A DNA stretch of 35,522 bases from Longimicrobium sp. (GCA_036389795.1 DASVWD010000165.1:1-35522); one strand, 5' to 3'. Shown: positions 18,104 to 26,737, counted from the stretch's first letter. Translations and numbers: made by a program. Notes: a model not told the origin generated them from the letters alone.

Positions 18104-18748
18104 ATGAGGATCGAGCCTCTGTTCCGTGCGCTGCGCGGCGCCGGCGGCTGGCTGGTCTCCCAGCTCCCGGAGATCGTCCTCCAGTGCATCGTGCTGGTGA
18201 TCAGCATCGTGGTGGCGCTGGCGGTGGACCAGTGGACGTCGGAGCGGAGCGACCGGGAGCTGGCGCTGCAGTCGCTGGACAGCTTCGAGCTCGAGATCCG
18301 GCAGAACCAGCGGCGGCTGGAGGACTCGGGGCCGTTCCGCGCCGGCCTGCGCGAGGTGCTGGTGAGGATGGAGGAGTCGGGGCGCCTGGGCACGATGGAC
18401 GAGTTCTACTCCACGGTGGGGCTGGAAGCGCTGCGCCCGCCCCACCTGCTGGACACGGCGTGGCAGGCGGCGCTCGTCACCGACGCCCTCTCGCGCATGG
18501 ACTACGCGACCGTCTCGGCGCTGTCGCTCACCTACAGCCGGCAGGACCGCTACCGCAGCTTCAGCGAGGAAGGGCTCCCCGCTGCGCTGCGCCCCGGCGG
18601 CACCCCCGGGGCCGAGGCGCCGGCCGCCATCCGCAGCACCATCCTGTACCTGAGCGAGGCCATCGAGGACGAGGAGGAGCTGGTGGTGGTCTACCAGCAG
18701 GCGCTGCAGCGGATCGAGGCCGCCCGCCGCCGCCTGGGAGGGACGTGA
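18104..18748 (+). CDS. Single-pass membrane protein, DUF6090-like
   Basis: A 214-residue protein. A short N-terminal segment precedes one strong membrane helix at about residues 20-38 (LPEIVLQCIVLVISIVVALAVDQW). Next come SERSDRELALQSLDSFELEIRQNQRRLED and a mainly helical soluble part. The pattern of membrane helix plus E-I-x-x-N-x-x-x-L matches small membrane proteins annotated DUF6090; their function is unknown. The ATG at 18104 follows an otherwise unconserved in-frame extension from 17807. Its stop lies only 7 nt from the stop of the convergent gene on the other strand, leaving no room for a terminator between them. Confidence 0.65.
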   Translation: MRIEPLFRALRGAGGWLVSQLPEIVLQCIVLVISIVVALAVDQWTSERSDRELALQSLDSFELEIRQNQRRLEDSGPFRAGLREVLVRMEESGRLGTMDEFYSTVGLEALRPPHLLDTAWQAALVTDALSRMDYATVSALSLTYSRQDRYRSFSEEGLPAALRPGGTPGAEAPAAIRSTILYLSEAIEDEEELVVVYQQALQRIEAARRRLGGT

Positions 18749-18755
18749 GGCGGCG

Positions 18756-19265
18756 CTACTGGAGGGGGTAGCCCGCCTCGCCGGGGAGCCGGCCGTCGAT
18801 GCGCACCATCCGCATCCCGGGGCGCACCGCCGCGGCCGGGACGAAGGTGATCGCGCCGGGGACGCTGGTCACCAGCTCCCGCGCCATGTCGTTGCTGTAG
18901 ACGATCTGGGGCCCCGAGGTGGCCTCGGCGCGGAAGATCTTCGCGATCCAGTACTGCCGGAACTGCGCCTCGGTCATCCGGTAGATCTGGCGCAGCACCA
19001 TCTCCCGCTCGGCCGCCACGGGCGCGCGCATCAGCAGCGTCACGCGCTGGCGGTCGGGCCAGAACTGCTGCTCTCCCAGGAAGATGCGCCGCAGCTGCGC
19101 CAGCGTGAGGTTCTCGACGCGGGTCTGCGGGTGGACCACGATGGCCACTGCGACCGCCGGGCCGGCGCGCCGTGCGGCCGTCTGCCCGGGCGCGGGGGCG
19201 GGCGCCGCGGCGGCCAGCAGCAGCGCGGCCAGGGCGCCGCGGAGGGCGCGGGAGGAGCGGGCCAT
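18756..19265 (-). CDS. PstS-like periplasmic substrate-binding protein
   Basis: A 169-residue exported protein. After a signal peptide (RALRGALAALLLAAAAPAPAPGQ), VAIVVHPQTRVENLTLAQLRRIFLGEQQFWPDRQRVTLLMR and the end PGAITFVPAAAV match the phosphate-type periplasmic binding-protein fold (PBP-like) in its short form. Such short forms lack the full two-lobe ABC binder, and their ligand is unknown. It starts 8 nt after the stop of the barrel protein gene on the same strand, so the two are almost certainly cotranscribed. No ABC permease or ATPase is nearby, which argues against a classical phosphate importer. Confidence 0.75.
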   Translation of the reverse strand: MARSSRALRGALAALLLAAAAPAPAPGQTAARRAGPAVAVAIVVHPQTRVENLTLAQLRRIFLGEQQFWPDRQRVTLLMRAPVAAEREMVLRQIYRMTEAQFRQYWIAKIFRAEATSGPQIVYSNDMARELVTSVPGAITFVPAAAVRPGMRMVRIDGRLPGEAGYPLQ

Positions 19266-19273
19266 CGCCGGGC

Positions 19274-20365
19274 TCACGGGTGCGGGGCGGGGGCGGGCCG
19301 CGGCGGAGCGGCTTCGGCGCCGCCCGCGCTGGGGACCACGAAGCTGGCCTGGAGCCACAGGCTGGGCGCCGCGTCCGACCCCTGCGGGCGCTCGCGCCGG
19401 TACTCGGCCTTGAGCGCGGCGTAGGGGGCGAAGTCGTAGCGCACGCCGGCGATGGCCGCGTCGTAGCGGGGGGCGAGCGGCGCCAGCAGCGAGTCGGCGG
19501 GGGAGACGCGCACGCGCTCCAGCCGGGCGTACGGCTTGAAGGCCTGGGCGCCGCCGGGGAGGCGCCACGCCGCCTGCAGGTACCAGGCGTCACCCGCCGC
19601 CCATTCGCCGCCGCGGGAGGGGCGGTGCAGGAGGCGGGTGTACTCGGCGATCAGCTCGGGGCTCTCGCGCAGCCAGGCCACGTGCGCGGTGAAGATCCGC
19701 TCGTCCACCCGCGCGGCGCTGTCGGAGGTGACCCGGTCGAAGTACGCGCCGCCGCCCGCCTGGAGCCCCGGCAGCGCGGCCGGCCGCACGTACAGCGCCG
19801 CCAGGGCGGCCCGGCTGGCGTTCGCGTCGCCACGGTTGCCGGGGCTGGCCAGCGTGGCGCCGCGGCCGTTGCCCACCCCCACGGCGTACCCGGCGCCGAG
19901 CGCCGGCCCCGGGAGGGCGCCCTCGGCCAGCACCCCCACGAAGTGCACCGGCACCAGCGCGCGCGCGGGCTGCGCCACCGCCGGCGGCCCGGCCGTGGTC
20001 TGCAGCCACACGCCGTGGTGGTAGGTGGCGTACCAGTACGAGACCGGCACGTGGTAGCGCCCCGCCGAGAGCTTGAGCCGGTCGCTGAAGTCGTAGCGCA
20101 GGATCAGGCGCTCGGCCTCGAAGTCGAAGCCGCTCGCCCGTCTCCCCGTGGTCGTGAACTCGCCGAAGAAGGCGAGCCGGTCCGTGAGCACGGCGCTCAG
20201 GTGCCCCACCATCTGCCCCAGCAGGAAGCCATCGGGCTCGTCCTCGCGCCCGGAAGCCGCGTACTCGACGTCGCCGAACGCCATGACTCGCACCAGCGGC
20301 GACTGCGGCCGGGCGGCGGGGGCGAGGCAGAGCGTGAGCAGGAGGGCGAGCGGGCGGGCGCGCAT
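19274..20365 (-). CDS. Outer-membrane beta-barrel (porin-like) protein
   Basis: A 363-residue exported protein. The signal peptide is MRARPLALLLTLCLAPAARPQS. The rest is alternating amphipathic strands rich in Tyr/Trp/Phe (FDFEAERLILRYDFSDRLKLSAGRYHVPVSYWYATYHHGVWLQTT, YARLERVRVSP, GVRYDFAPYAALKAEYRRER), as in porin-like outer-membrane proteins. It ends with a proline/alanine-rich tail. The ATG at 20365 is chosen for the signal peptide; the open frame extends to 20449. It directly precedes the PstS-like gene and follows a small membrane-protein gene by 88 nt. Confidence 0.75.
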   Translation of the reverse strand: MRARPLALLLTLCLAPAARPQSPLVRVMAFGDVEYAASGREDEPDGFLLGQMVGHLSAVLTDRLAFFGEFTTTGRRASGFDFEAERLILRYDFSDRLKLSAGRYHVPVSYWYATYHHGVWLQTTAGPPAVAQPARALVPVHFVGVLAEGALPGPALGAGYAVGVGNGRGATLASPGNRGDANASRAALAALYVRPAALPGLQAGGGAYFDRVTSDSAARVDERIFTAHVAWLRESPELIAEYTRLLHRPSRGGEWAAGDAWYLQAAWRLPGGAQAFKPYARLERVRVSPADSLLAPLAPRYDAAIAGVRYDFAPYAALKAEYRRERPQGSDAAPSLWLQASFVVPSAGGAEAAPPRPAPAPHP

Positions 20366-20453
20366 GCAGCGCTTTCGGAGCGGGTGCGAAGGGACGCGCA
20401 TTAACCAGAGGGAGAATCTTAACGCCTGTGTCCGTGCTTCCCAAGACAAACCT

Positions 20454-20810
20454 TCACCCGTCTTCCGCCGCTCCGCTCCCGGTCCGCCGCGGGGCGAACG
20501 CGGCGGCGGCGAGCACGAGCATCAGCCCCAGGCCAAGGAACGCCTGCGGCACGGGGACGGCGATGACGGCGAGGAGCCCGTACGCGACGCCGAGCAGGTC
20601 GGCGGCCCGGAGGACGGCGCGCGCGGAACGATGGTCCGCCGCCGGCGCCGCCAGGTTCAGCATCCCCAGGAACACCAGCGCGAGCCCCGCCCCCGCGAAC
20701 CAGACGGCGTCGGGCGTGAGCGCGTCGTGCTCCACGGCGGTGTAGAGCACGTGCACGCCGCCGAGGGCGACCAGGAGCCAGGCGCAGACGCGCCGGATCG
20801 CTCGCATCAT
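20454..20810 (-). CDS. Small four-helix membrane protein
   Basis: A 118-residue hydrophobic protein with about four membrane helices (CAWLLVALGGVHVLYTAVEH, WFAGAGLALVFLGMLNLA, LLGVAYGLLAVIAVPV, FLGLGLMLVLAAAAF) and charged ends. No family recognised. The gene starts 7 nt after the stop of the barrel protein at 20818, so it belongs to the same leftward transcription unit. Two adjacent ATGs (20810 and 20807) are possible starts. Confidence 0.7.
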   Translation of the reverse strand: MMRAIRRVCAWLLVALGGVHVLYTAVEHDALTPDAVWFAGAGLALVFLGMLNLAAPAADHRSARAVLRAADLLGVAYGLLAVIAVPVPQAFLGLGLMLVLAAAAFAPRRTGSGAAEDG

Positions 20811-20817
20811 ACGAGGC

Positions 20818-21885
20818 TCAGATCCGCACGGAGAGCGAGGTGACGACCGCGGTGCTGGTCTTCGAGAGGCCGGTGCCGCTGTCGCGGTCGGGGAAGATCT
20901 CCTCCTCGGCCCCGAAGAAGGTGCGCGCCTCGGTGCGCCAGAGCGCCGGCCCGCGCGCCACGTCCACCCCCAGCGAGGCGCCCCAGGTCCGCAGCCCGGG
21001 GATGATCACCCCGCCCTGGTCGTCGAAGCGCTCCACCCGGCCGTTGATCCCCAGCGTGGGCGCCACCCACCAGCGGCCCACCAGCGACCCCGCGTACCAG
21101 GTGTCGCCGTCCTGCGTCCCCACGTCGAATGTGCCGATCAGCAGCGACTGCGCGGTCGGCGTCACGCGCGCCACGAAGTCGTGGAAGACGCGCACGCCCT
21201 GGCCGCCCGCCGTGGCGTGCGGCTCGCGGCCGATGAAGTTCGAGTACGACAGCGTGAGCGCGGAAGCCGGCGTCCAGTCGAGCCGCACGCCCACCGCCTT
21301 GTCCTCGTTGTTCTCGGCGACGTTCTGCCACCCGTTCACCACGTTCAGCTGCGCGGTGAGCGCCGGCGTGGCGTTCCAGGTGGCGCGCACGCCCACCTCG
21401 TAGTACGAGGCGAACTCGCTGGCCAGCGAGCGCGTGTAGTTCGGGTTGTCGATGGAGATCCAGCTCTCGCTGCCCAGGTGCGAGAGCATGATCCCGCCGT
21501 CGATCCACAGGCCCTGCGCCAGCGAGACGCCGACGAAGGCCTCCTGCAGGTGCGGGAGGAAGTTCGTCTGCCCGCCCAGCTCGTCGGGCTCGGCCGCGTA
21601 GTTGACCTGCACCGAGGTCCCCGCCTGCAGCGCCAGCCGCCCCCGCACGCGCGACGACGCGTAGCGCGCCTCCACGTGCGCCAGGTTGAGGTTGAACTCG
21701 TCGTGCCGCGCCGCCTGCGTGGTGAACGCGCGGTCGTGCGACTCCGGCCGCCCGAAGTCGTAGGCGTAGTACGCGTCCACGAACGCGCCGAACGTCACCG
21801 TGCCCGCGCTGTCGGCCGGCGCCTGCGCGGGAAGCGACGCGGGGAGCATGGCGGCGGCCGCGCCCGCGAGGAGCATTCGTCTCAT
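20818..21885 (-). CDS. OmpL-like outer-membrane porin (BBP2 type)
   Basis: A 355-residue outer-membrane barrel. The signal peptide is MRRMLLAGAAAAMLPASLPAQ. VTFGAFVDAYYAYDFGRPESHDRAFTTQAARHDEFNLNLAHVEARY is typical of the N-terminus of BBP2/OmpL-like porins, followed by regularly spaced aromatic strands and a C-terminal strand ending in VRI. It would form a channel; the substrate is unknown. First gene of the leftward run that continues with the four-helix protein, the second barrel and the PstS-like protein. Confidence 0.8.
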   Translation of the reverse strand: MRRMLLAGAAAAMLPASLPAQAPADSAGTVTFGAFVDAYYAYDFGRPESHDRAFTTQAARHDEFNLNLAHVEARYASSRVRGRLALQAGTSVQVNYAAEPDELGGQTNFLPHLQEAFVGVSLAQGLWIDGGIMLSHLGSESWISIDNPNYTRSLASEFASYYEVGVRATWNATPALTAQLNVVNGWQNVAENNEDKAVGVRLDWTPASALTLSYSNFIGREPHATAGGQGVRVFHDFVARVTPTAQSLLIGTFDVGTQDGDTWYAGSLVGRWWVAPTLGINGRVERFDDQGGVIIPGLRTWGASLGVDVARGPALWRTEARTFFGAEEEIFPDRDSGTGLSKTSTAVVTSLSVRI

Positions 21886-21931
21886 GTCTGTCGATCGGGG
21901 GACGAGGAGAGGACGAGGAGCAGGACGTGAA

Positions 21932-21960
21932 AGCGCCGCCGCGGGTCCCGCGGCGGCGCT
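21932..21960 (-). terminator. Terminator of the 29680-22014 gene run
   Basis: A near-perfect palindrome: at least 12 bp of paired GC-rich arms around GGTCC. On the - strand it is followed by TTTC. It lies 54 nt beyond the stop of the flavoprotein gene and separates that run from the porin gene. Confidence 0.75.
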
Positions 21961-22013
21961 GCGACGCGCAGGAGTTTACGTCGCGGGGGCCGTCGGCGGA
22001 AGAATCTCGTCGA

Positions 22014-23561
22014 TCAGCCGCCCGAGCCCACCCGCGCCAGCGCCCGCTCCGCCGCCGTGACGCCGCGGTGCTGCGCCTCCTCGAAGAGCGAGAGGCCGCT
22101 CAGGTCGGAGTGGGCGTAGAAGACGGGGCCGGCGGCGCCCCGCAGGAGCCGGCGGGCGGGGGAGGAGAGGAAGCCGGGCGCCGGCCGCACCATCGCGTGG
22201 CCCATCCGCATCACGTCCACGCGGCGCACGCAGCGGCGCAGGTCCGGGTGCGCGCGCTCCAGGTCGGCGAGGATCAGCTCCACCCACTCCGTCCAGCTGC
22301 GCCGGAGCAGCGCCTGGCGCGCCGCGGCCGGCGCCTCGTGGGCCAGGGCGCGGTAGTACGTCCACACCCAGCGGTCCTGGAAGGTGCGCAGCGACTGGTG
22401 GTTGGCCACCACGTAGCCGAGCCCCGGCGAGTCGGCGATCACGTTGTCCCACGCGGGCTCCGCGCCCCGCTCGCGCGGCCGGCGGTCGAGCGTGAGGTTC
22501 GCCGTCACCCAGGGCGAGTAGACGAAGTCCGGCCGCGGCGCGCCCTCGACCACGTACGGGGCCAGGAAGGAGGGCGCCGCCCACACCACCGCGTCGCACA
22601 GGTACTCCGCGTCGCCCGCCAGCACCCGCGCCCCCGTCCCCCGCGGCTCCACCCGGTGCACGGGGGCGCCCGTCGCGACGAAGCGCCCCAGCCGCTCCAG
22701 CAGCCGCCGCACGATCCAGCCGTTCCCCTCGGGCCAGGCGAGCGGCCCGCGCTCGTCGTCCTCCGGCGGGCGCGCGGCGAAGTAGTGGATCCCGGCCCAG
22801 GCGCTGGTGTCCGCCGCCAGCGCCCCGTAGTCGTCGCGGCAGGCGTAGTCCACGTACCAGCGCAGGGCGGGCGAGCGGAACCCCTCCGCCTCCAGCCAGC
22901 GCGCCATCGACACGCCGTCCAGCGGCGACGGCTTCGCCCCCAGTGCCATCGGCAGCGTGAACTCGCCCATGGCGCGCAGCTCGGCCATGCGCAGGTCGAA
23001 GCGGCGCAGCTCGTCGCGCTCCGCCGGCGTGTCGGCGAGCGGCTCGCGCAGCCCTTCGCGCCACTCGCCCCAGCGGAAGAGGCGCTCCTTCGGCGCGAAC
23101 ACCAGCGCCGTCTCGTCCCACGCGCCGTCGCGGAAGACGCCCAGGTCCGCGAACAGCTCCCGCACCAGCACCGTCTCGCGCCCGGGGAGGGGGACGTAGT
23201 GCGCCGCCCAGGGGTAGGCGCTCACCTCGTTCTCGCCCCAGCGCGCGTTGCCGCCCGCCTGGTCCTCCATCTCCAAGACCACGAAGTCCTCGAAGCCGCG
23301 CCCGGCCAGCCGCCACGCCGCCGAGAGCCCCGCGATCCCGCCCCCGACGATGACGACGGGCACGCGCACCGTCCGCCGCGGCGCGGGCAGGCGCGCCCGG
23401 TCGCGCAGGCCGTGCCCTCGCGCCCCGCCGTCGTCCGCGAAGCCGCCCTCGATGCGGCGGTCCGTCTTCGGCGCGCACCCCACCAGCGCGGCGGCCGCCA
23501 GGGACGCCGCCGTCGCCACGAACTCGCGGCGGGAGACGCTCACCGGGTGGTCCGCGTCCAC
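22014..23561 (-). CDS. Tat-exported FAD-dependent amine-oxidase-type oxidoreductase
   Basis: A 515-residue flavoprotein. SRREF at 10-14 plus AATAASLAAAALVGC is a twin-arginine signal ending in a possible lipobox (Cys29), so the folded enzyme would be exported and perhaps lipid-anchored. The FAD dinucleotide-binding motif VVIVGGGIAGLSAAWRLA (about 69-86) with a ribose-binding Glu near 97 and the LE-MEDQAGGNARWG stretch place it with flavin amine oxidases and desaturases. The substrate cannot be read from sequence. A GTG seven codons in (23543) would place the signal closer to the start and is a good alternative. Located 43 nt after the methyltransferase gene and last in the leftward run that includes speD and an aminopropyltransferase; oxidation of an aminopropylated amine is a reasonable guess only. 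Confidence 0.8.
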   Translation of the reverse strand: MDADHPVSVSRREFVATAASLAAAALVGCAPKTDRRIEGGFADDGGARGHGLRDRARLPAPRRTVRVPVVIVGGGIAGLSAAWRLAGRGFEDFVVLEMEDQAGGNARWGENEVSAYPWAAHYVPLPGRETVLVRELFADLGVFRDGAWDETALVFAPKERLFRWGEWREGLREPLADTPAERDELRRFDLRMAELRAMGEFTLPMALGAKPSPLDGVSMARWLEAEGFRSPALRWYVDYACRDDYGALAADTSAWAGIHYFAARPPEDDERGPLAWPEGNGWIVRRLLERLGRFVATGAPVHRVEPRGTGARVLAGDAEYLCDAVVWAAPSFLAPYVVEGAPRPDFVYSPWVTANLTLDRRPRERGAEPAWDNVIADSPGLGYVVANHQSLRTFQDRWVWTYYRALAHEAPAAARQALLRRSWTEWVELILADLERAHPDLRRCVRRVDVMRMGHAMVRPAPGFLSSPARRLLRGAAGPVFYAHSDLSGLSLFEEAQHRGVTAAERALARVGSGG

Positions 23562-23604
23562 TTCGCGGGGGATTCGGAGAGGTGGGCGGGCGCGACGATT
23601 TCGT

Positions 23605-24264
23605 TCATCGCGAGTCTTCGCCGCGGGCCACCGACACCGCGCGCGTGATCACGAAGCCGTGCTCCGGGCTCACGACCTCGTCGACGCGGTGGACCGGGAG
23701 CCCCCAGCCGCGCAGCTCGTCGGCCAGCGGCTCGGCGCGGGCGCCCTCGGGCCGCGAGCTCCCGTACGAGCAGACGATGAGCAGCCCTCCCGGCGCCACG
23801 AAGCGCTCCAGGAGCCGCTCGGCGTAGCGCCGGCGCAGGGTGCCCGGGACGTACACCAGTTCCGTCCGCACGAAGTCGAACCGCATCGGCGGCTCCCAGA
23901 AGAGCGCGTTGCCGGTGAAGATCCGCTCCCGCCACTGCGGCAGCCGCCGCCGGGCCAGCTCCGCCAGCTTCGCGGAGATGTCGAGGCCGTAGGGCTCGAC
24001 CACGTGGCCGTCCTCCCGCGCCCAGGCGGCGACGCTCTCCATCAGCAGCCCGCTGGCGCAGCCGACGTCGAGGAACGTCCCGTCCTTCTCGATCGGCGCC
24101 ACCACCGGGCGGCGGAAGCGCTCCCAGTCGCGCTCGTCGCGCCCGAAGCCGGACTGCTGCCGCGGATTGGCGCCGGCCAGGTACGCCGCCTCGAGGCACG
24201 CCAGCTCCTCCGCGAAGAACCTCTCCTCGTCCGCCGTCAGCGTCGTGCGCCCCTCCGGATTCAC
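23605..24264 (-). CDS. Class I SAM-dependent methyltransferase
   Basis: A 219-residue Rossmann methyltransferase. Motif I is FLDVGCASGLLMESVA (from residue 64), the acidic end of strand 2 is LDISAKLAELARRRLP, and the motif IV region is FDFVRTELVYVPG. The substrate is unknown. The GTG start at 24264 overlaps the stop of the upstream GNAT gene by four bases (GTGA), indicating translational coupling. The longer in-frame extension would run through the GNAT gene in another frame and is not real. Confidence 0.85.
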   Translation of the reverse strand: MNPEGRTTLTADEERFFAEELACLEAAYLAGANPRQQSGFGRDERDWERFRRPVVAPIEKDGTFLDVGCASGLLMESVAAWAREDGHVVEPYGLDISAKLAELARRRLPQWRERIFTGNALFWEPPMRFDFVRTELVYVPGTLRRRYAERLLERFVAPGGLLIVCSYGSSRPEGARAEPLADELRGWGLPVHRVDEVVSPEHGFVITRAVSVARGEDSR

Positions 24265-24821
24265 CCGGCGTTCCCCGGTGGCTCGCCGCCCAGGTCCGAC
24301 CGCAGGACCGCGTACATCGCCAGGTCTTCGAACGCACCGCGCACCAGCATGTACTGCCGCTGGACCCCCTCGAACTTCATCCCGAGCTTCTGCATCACCC
24401 GCCCGGAGGCCGGGTTGCGGGTCAGGTGCCGGGCCTGGATGCGGTTCAGCCCGAGCTGGCGGAAGCCGAAATCCACCAGCGCGGCCGCCGCTTCCGTGAC
24501 GTAGCCCTGGTTCCAGAACGGCACTCCCACCCAGTAGCCCAGCTCGGCGCGGCGGTGGGCGGGGGTGAGGCGCAGACTCACGGTCCCGACCAGTCCGTCG
24601 TGGGCCGACGTGATCGCGAGGGCGAGGAGGCTCCCCTCCTCCCACGCCGGCCCGTGCGACGCGATCCACGCCTCGGCCATCCCGTCCTCGTACGGGTGCG
24701 GGATGTTCTGGGTCATCATCGCGACCTCCGGCGCGCCGGCGAGCCTCTGGACCACCGCGGCGTCGCCCGCTTGGAAGGGCCGCAGCACCAGCCGTTCAGT
24801 CTTCAGGACCGGGATGGACAT
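24261..24821 (-). CDS. GNAT-family N-acetyltransferase (RimJ/RimL type)
   Basis: A 186-residue acetyltransferase. LKTERLVLRPFQAGDAAVVQRLA is the typical RimJ/L opening. ELGYWVGVPFWNQGYVTEAAAALVDFGF contains the acetyl-CoA-binding region. LNRIQARHLTRNPASGRVMQKLGMKFEG is the characteristic NxxSxRVxEKxGF-like segment. The acceptor could be a protein N-terminus, a small amine or an antibiotic; sequence alone does not decide. It starts 35 nt after the stop of the aminopropyltransferase gene and is coupled to the following methyltransferase. Confidence 0.88.
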   Translation of the reverse strand: MSIPVLKTERLVLRPFQAGDAAVVQRLAGAPEVAMMTQNIPHPYEDGMAEAWIASHGPAWEEGSLLALAITSAHDGLVGTVSLRLTPAHRRAELGYWVGVPFWNQGYVTEAAAALVDFGFRQLGLNRIQARHLTRNPASGRVMQKLGMKFEGVQRQYMLVRGAFEDLAMYAVLRSDLGGEPPGNAG

Positions 24822-24856
24822 AAGTGAAGGTTGCGTCGGTTGCGAGCCCCAGGCGG

Positions 24857-26356
24857 TCACTGGGCGATCCGCTTCCACTCCTCGCCGTAGTAGCGCACCA
24901 GCGCCTGGTCGTCGAGCCGGTTGGGCTCCGCCGGCACCGGGCGCATGTCCGCGGGGAACTCGAAGAGCTGGGGGAGCACGGCGGGCGTCAGGTAGCGCAG
25001 GCCGCCCGGCAGCCGGTCCGGCACGCGGAAGTCCCCGCCGCGCGCGCCCAGCACGAAGCCCCACTCGCCGAACGAGGGCACGTACAGGTGGTAGGGCCAG
25101 GTGCGGTACCCCGCAGCCTTCAGCGTCTCCACGATGCTCCAGTACGCCGTGGGCGCGAAGAGCGGCGACGTGCTCTGCACCACGACCAGGCCGTCCGGGC
25201 TCAGGTGGCGCGCCAGGAGGCGGTAGAAGGCCGTCGTGTACAGCTTCCCCACCGCGTAGTTCGACGGGTCGGGGAAGTCGGCCACCACGAAGTCGAAGCG
25301 CTCGCCGTTCTGGGCCAGCCACACGAAGGCGTCCGCGTTCACCACCCGCACCCGGGGCGACGTGAGCGCGCCGCCGTTGATCGCCGTGAGCGTGCGGTTG
25401 GTCGAGAACAGCCGCGTCATCGCGGGGTCCAGGTCGACCAGCGTCACCTGCTCCACCCGGGGGTAGCGCAGGATCTCGCGCACGGCCAGCCCGTCGCCGC
25501 CGCCGAGGACGAGGACGCGGCGGGCGCCGGGGAGCGCCGCCAGGCCGGGGTGCACCAGCGCCTCGTGGTAGCGGTACTCGTCGCGCGAGCTGAACTGGAG
25601 GTGGCCGTTCAGGAAGAGGCGCAGGTCGTCCTTCCAGGCGGTGAGCACGATCCGCTGGTAGCGCGAGTTCTCCGCGAACACCACCGGGTCCGCGTAGATG
25701 TCGGCCTCGGCCGCGCGCGTGATCCGCTCCGCCCCCGCCATCCCCGCCGCCAGGACGGCGAGGATCGCGACGCAGCCGGCCACGGTGAGGCGCGCGGCGC
25801 CCAGCGAGCGGCGGAACAGGTAGGTGGACCAGAGGGCGACCAGGGCGTTGACGATCCCGAACGCCAGCGCCGAGCGCACCAGCCCCAGGCGCGGCACCAG
25901 GACGATGGGGAAGAGGAGCGAGGCCCCCAGCGCGCCCAGGTAGTCGAAGGTGAGGACGTTGGCCACCACGTCCTTGAACTCGTAGCGGTCGCGCAGGATG
26001 CGCATCAGCAGCGGGATCTCCAGCCCCACCAGCGCGCCGATGATCATGACGAGCGTGTAGAGCAGGAGCCGGAACGCGTCCGTGTAGGCGAAGGCCAGGA
26101 AGAGCAGGGTGGACGAGAAGCCGCCCACCAGCGCCACCATGAGCTCCACGGCCACGAAGCGGGCCACCAGCCCGCGCGTGACGTAGCGCGAGAGCCAGCT
26201 CCCCACGCCCATGGCGAACAGGTAGGTGCCGATCACGGTGGAGAACTGCGTGACGCTGTCGCCCAGCAGGTAGCTGGAGAGCGCCCCGGCCACCAGCTCG
26301 TAGACCAGCCCGCTCGCCGCGATCAGCAGCACCGTCAGGAACAGCGCGACCTGCAT
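24857..26356 (-). CDS. Membrane-embedded polyamine aminopropyltransferase (spermidine-synthase-like)
   Basis: A 499-residue two-part protein. Residues about 1-205 form some seven membrane helices (VALFLTVLLIAASGLVYELVAG, FSTVIGTYLFAMGVGSWL, DYLGALGASLLFPIVL). Residues about 215-499 are a spermidine-synthase domain with YHE at 263-265, the decarboxylated-SAM loop LGGGDG at 284-289, VDLDP at 307-311, and D360-FPDP with NYAVGKLYT supplying the conserved catalytic Asp. It would transfer an aminopropyl group to an amine at the membrane. The ATG at 26356 with adjacent GAGGTGAG is preferred to a GTG at 26389 that lies inside the octamer array. The SpeD homologue encoded at 29321-29680 could supply its donor. 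Confidence 0.9.
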   Translation of the reverse strand: MQVALFLTVLLIAASGLVYELVAGALSSYLLGDSVTQFSTVIGTYLFAMGVGSWLSRYVTRGLVARFVAVELMVALVGGFSSTLLFLAFAYTDAFRLLLYTLVMIIGALVGLEIPLLMRILRDRYEFKDVVANVLTFDYLGALGASLLFPIVLVPRLGLVRSALAFGIVNALVALWSTYLFRRSLGAARLTVAGCVAILAVLAAGMAGAERITRAAEADIYADPVVFAENSRYQRIVLTAWKDDLRLFLNGHLQFSSRDEYRYHEALVHPGLAALPGARRVLVLGGGDGLAVREILRYPRVEQVTLVDLDPAMTRLFSTNRTLTAINGGALTSPRVRVVNADAFVWLAQNGERFDFVVADFPDPSNYAVGKLYTTAFYRLLARHLSPDGLVVVQSTSPLFAPTAYWSIVETLKAAGYRTWPYHLYVPSFGEWGFVLGARGGDFRVPDRLPGGLRYLTPAVLPQLFEFPADMRPVPAEPNRLDDQALVRYYGEEWKRIAQ

Positions 26357-26384
26357 CTCACCTCGGATCGGGTCTCCGTACTCT

Positions 26385-26438
26385 CGCACTAACGCACTAA
26401 CGCACTAACGCACTAACGCACTAACGCACTAACGCACT
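26385..26438. repeat. Octamer tandem array CGCACTAA, six and three-quarter copies
   Basis: Six exact copies of CGCACTAA followed by CGCACT. It ends 28 nt upstream of the ATG of the aminopropyltransferase gene, just outside the ribosome binding site. An alternative GTG start at 26387-26389 lies within the last copy. Copy number in such arrays often changes by slippage. Confidence 0.95.
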
Positions 26439-26656
26439 GCAGTTCGGGCGTGTCCCTCCGCTGCGCTCCGGGCCGGGCTGCGCGCGCGGTAGGGCACGGT
26501 ACCACTGTGCCCAACCGCGCCGGGCCACCGCCGCGACGATACCCCGAGTCGCGGCGGCGTCCCGGCCCTCCGGGCGCGCATCCCTCACGCAACCGCAGGG
26601 GACAAGGAACAGCCAGCACACCCGATCCCCGACTATCGCACCGGAGGCGTAAAGTC

Positions 26657-26710
26657 TACCCTCTCCCGAAGTTGGGAGAGGGTTGCCGCTCCAAGGCGGC
26701 GGGTGAGGGC
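26657..26710. repeat. Intergenic repeat with CTCTCCC-GAAGTT-GGGAGAG hairpin (copy 2)
   Basis: A perfect 10-bp stem (ACCCTCTCCC / GGGAGAGGGT) around GAAGTT, then GGGTGAGGGC about 20 nt further on. The same element lies at 1711-1765. Confidence 0.75.
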
Positions 26711-26737
26711 TGCCTGCCGCCGCGCGGATGCGAGCCC

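Larger units (their letters stand above)
26357..26737. other. 381-nt gene-free gap inside the polyamine-type run
   Basis: Separates the DUF350 gene from the aminopropyltransferase gene. It holds the octamer array (26385-26438), a GC-rich stretch with several small inverted repeats (for example CGGGCC..GGCCCG-like segments near 26475-26580) and the repeat at 26657-26710. No coding frame is convincing. This gap could separate two transcripts. Confidence 0.5.

Noticed and set aside
18756-19265. Classical phosphate ABC importer gene
   Set aside because: The binder is short and no PstC, PstA or PstB is present.
26385-26438. CRISPR-like array
   Set aside because: Direct 8-bp units without spacers; no cas genes in the window.
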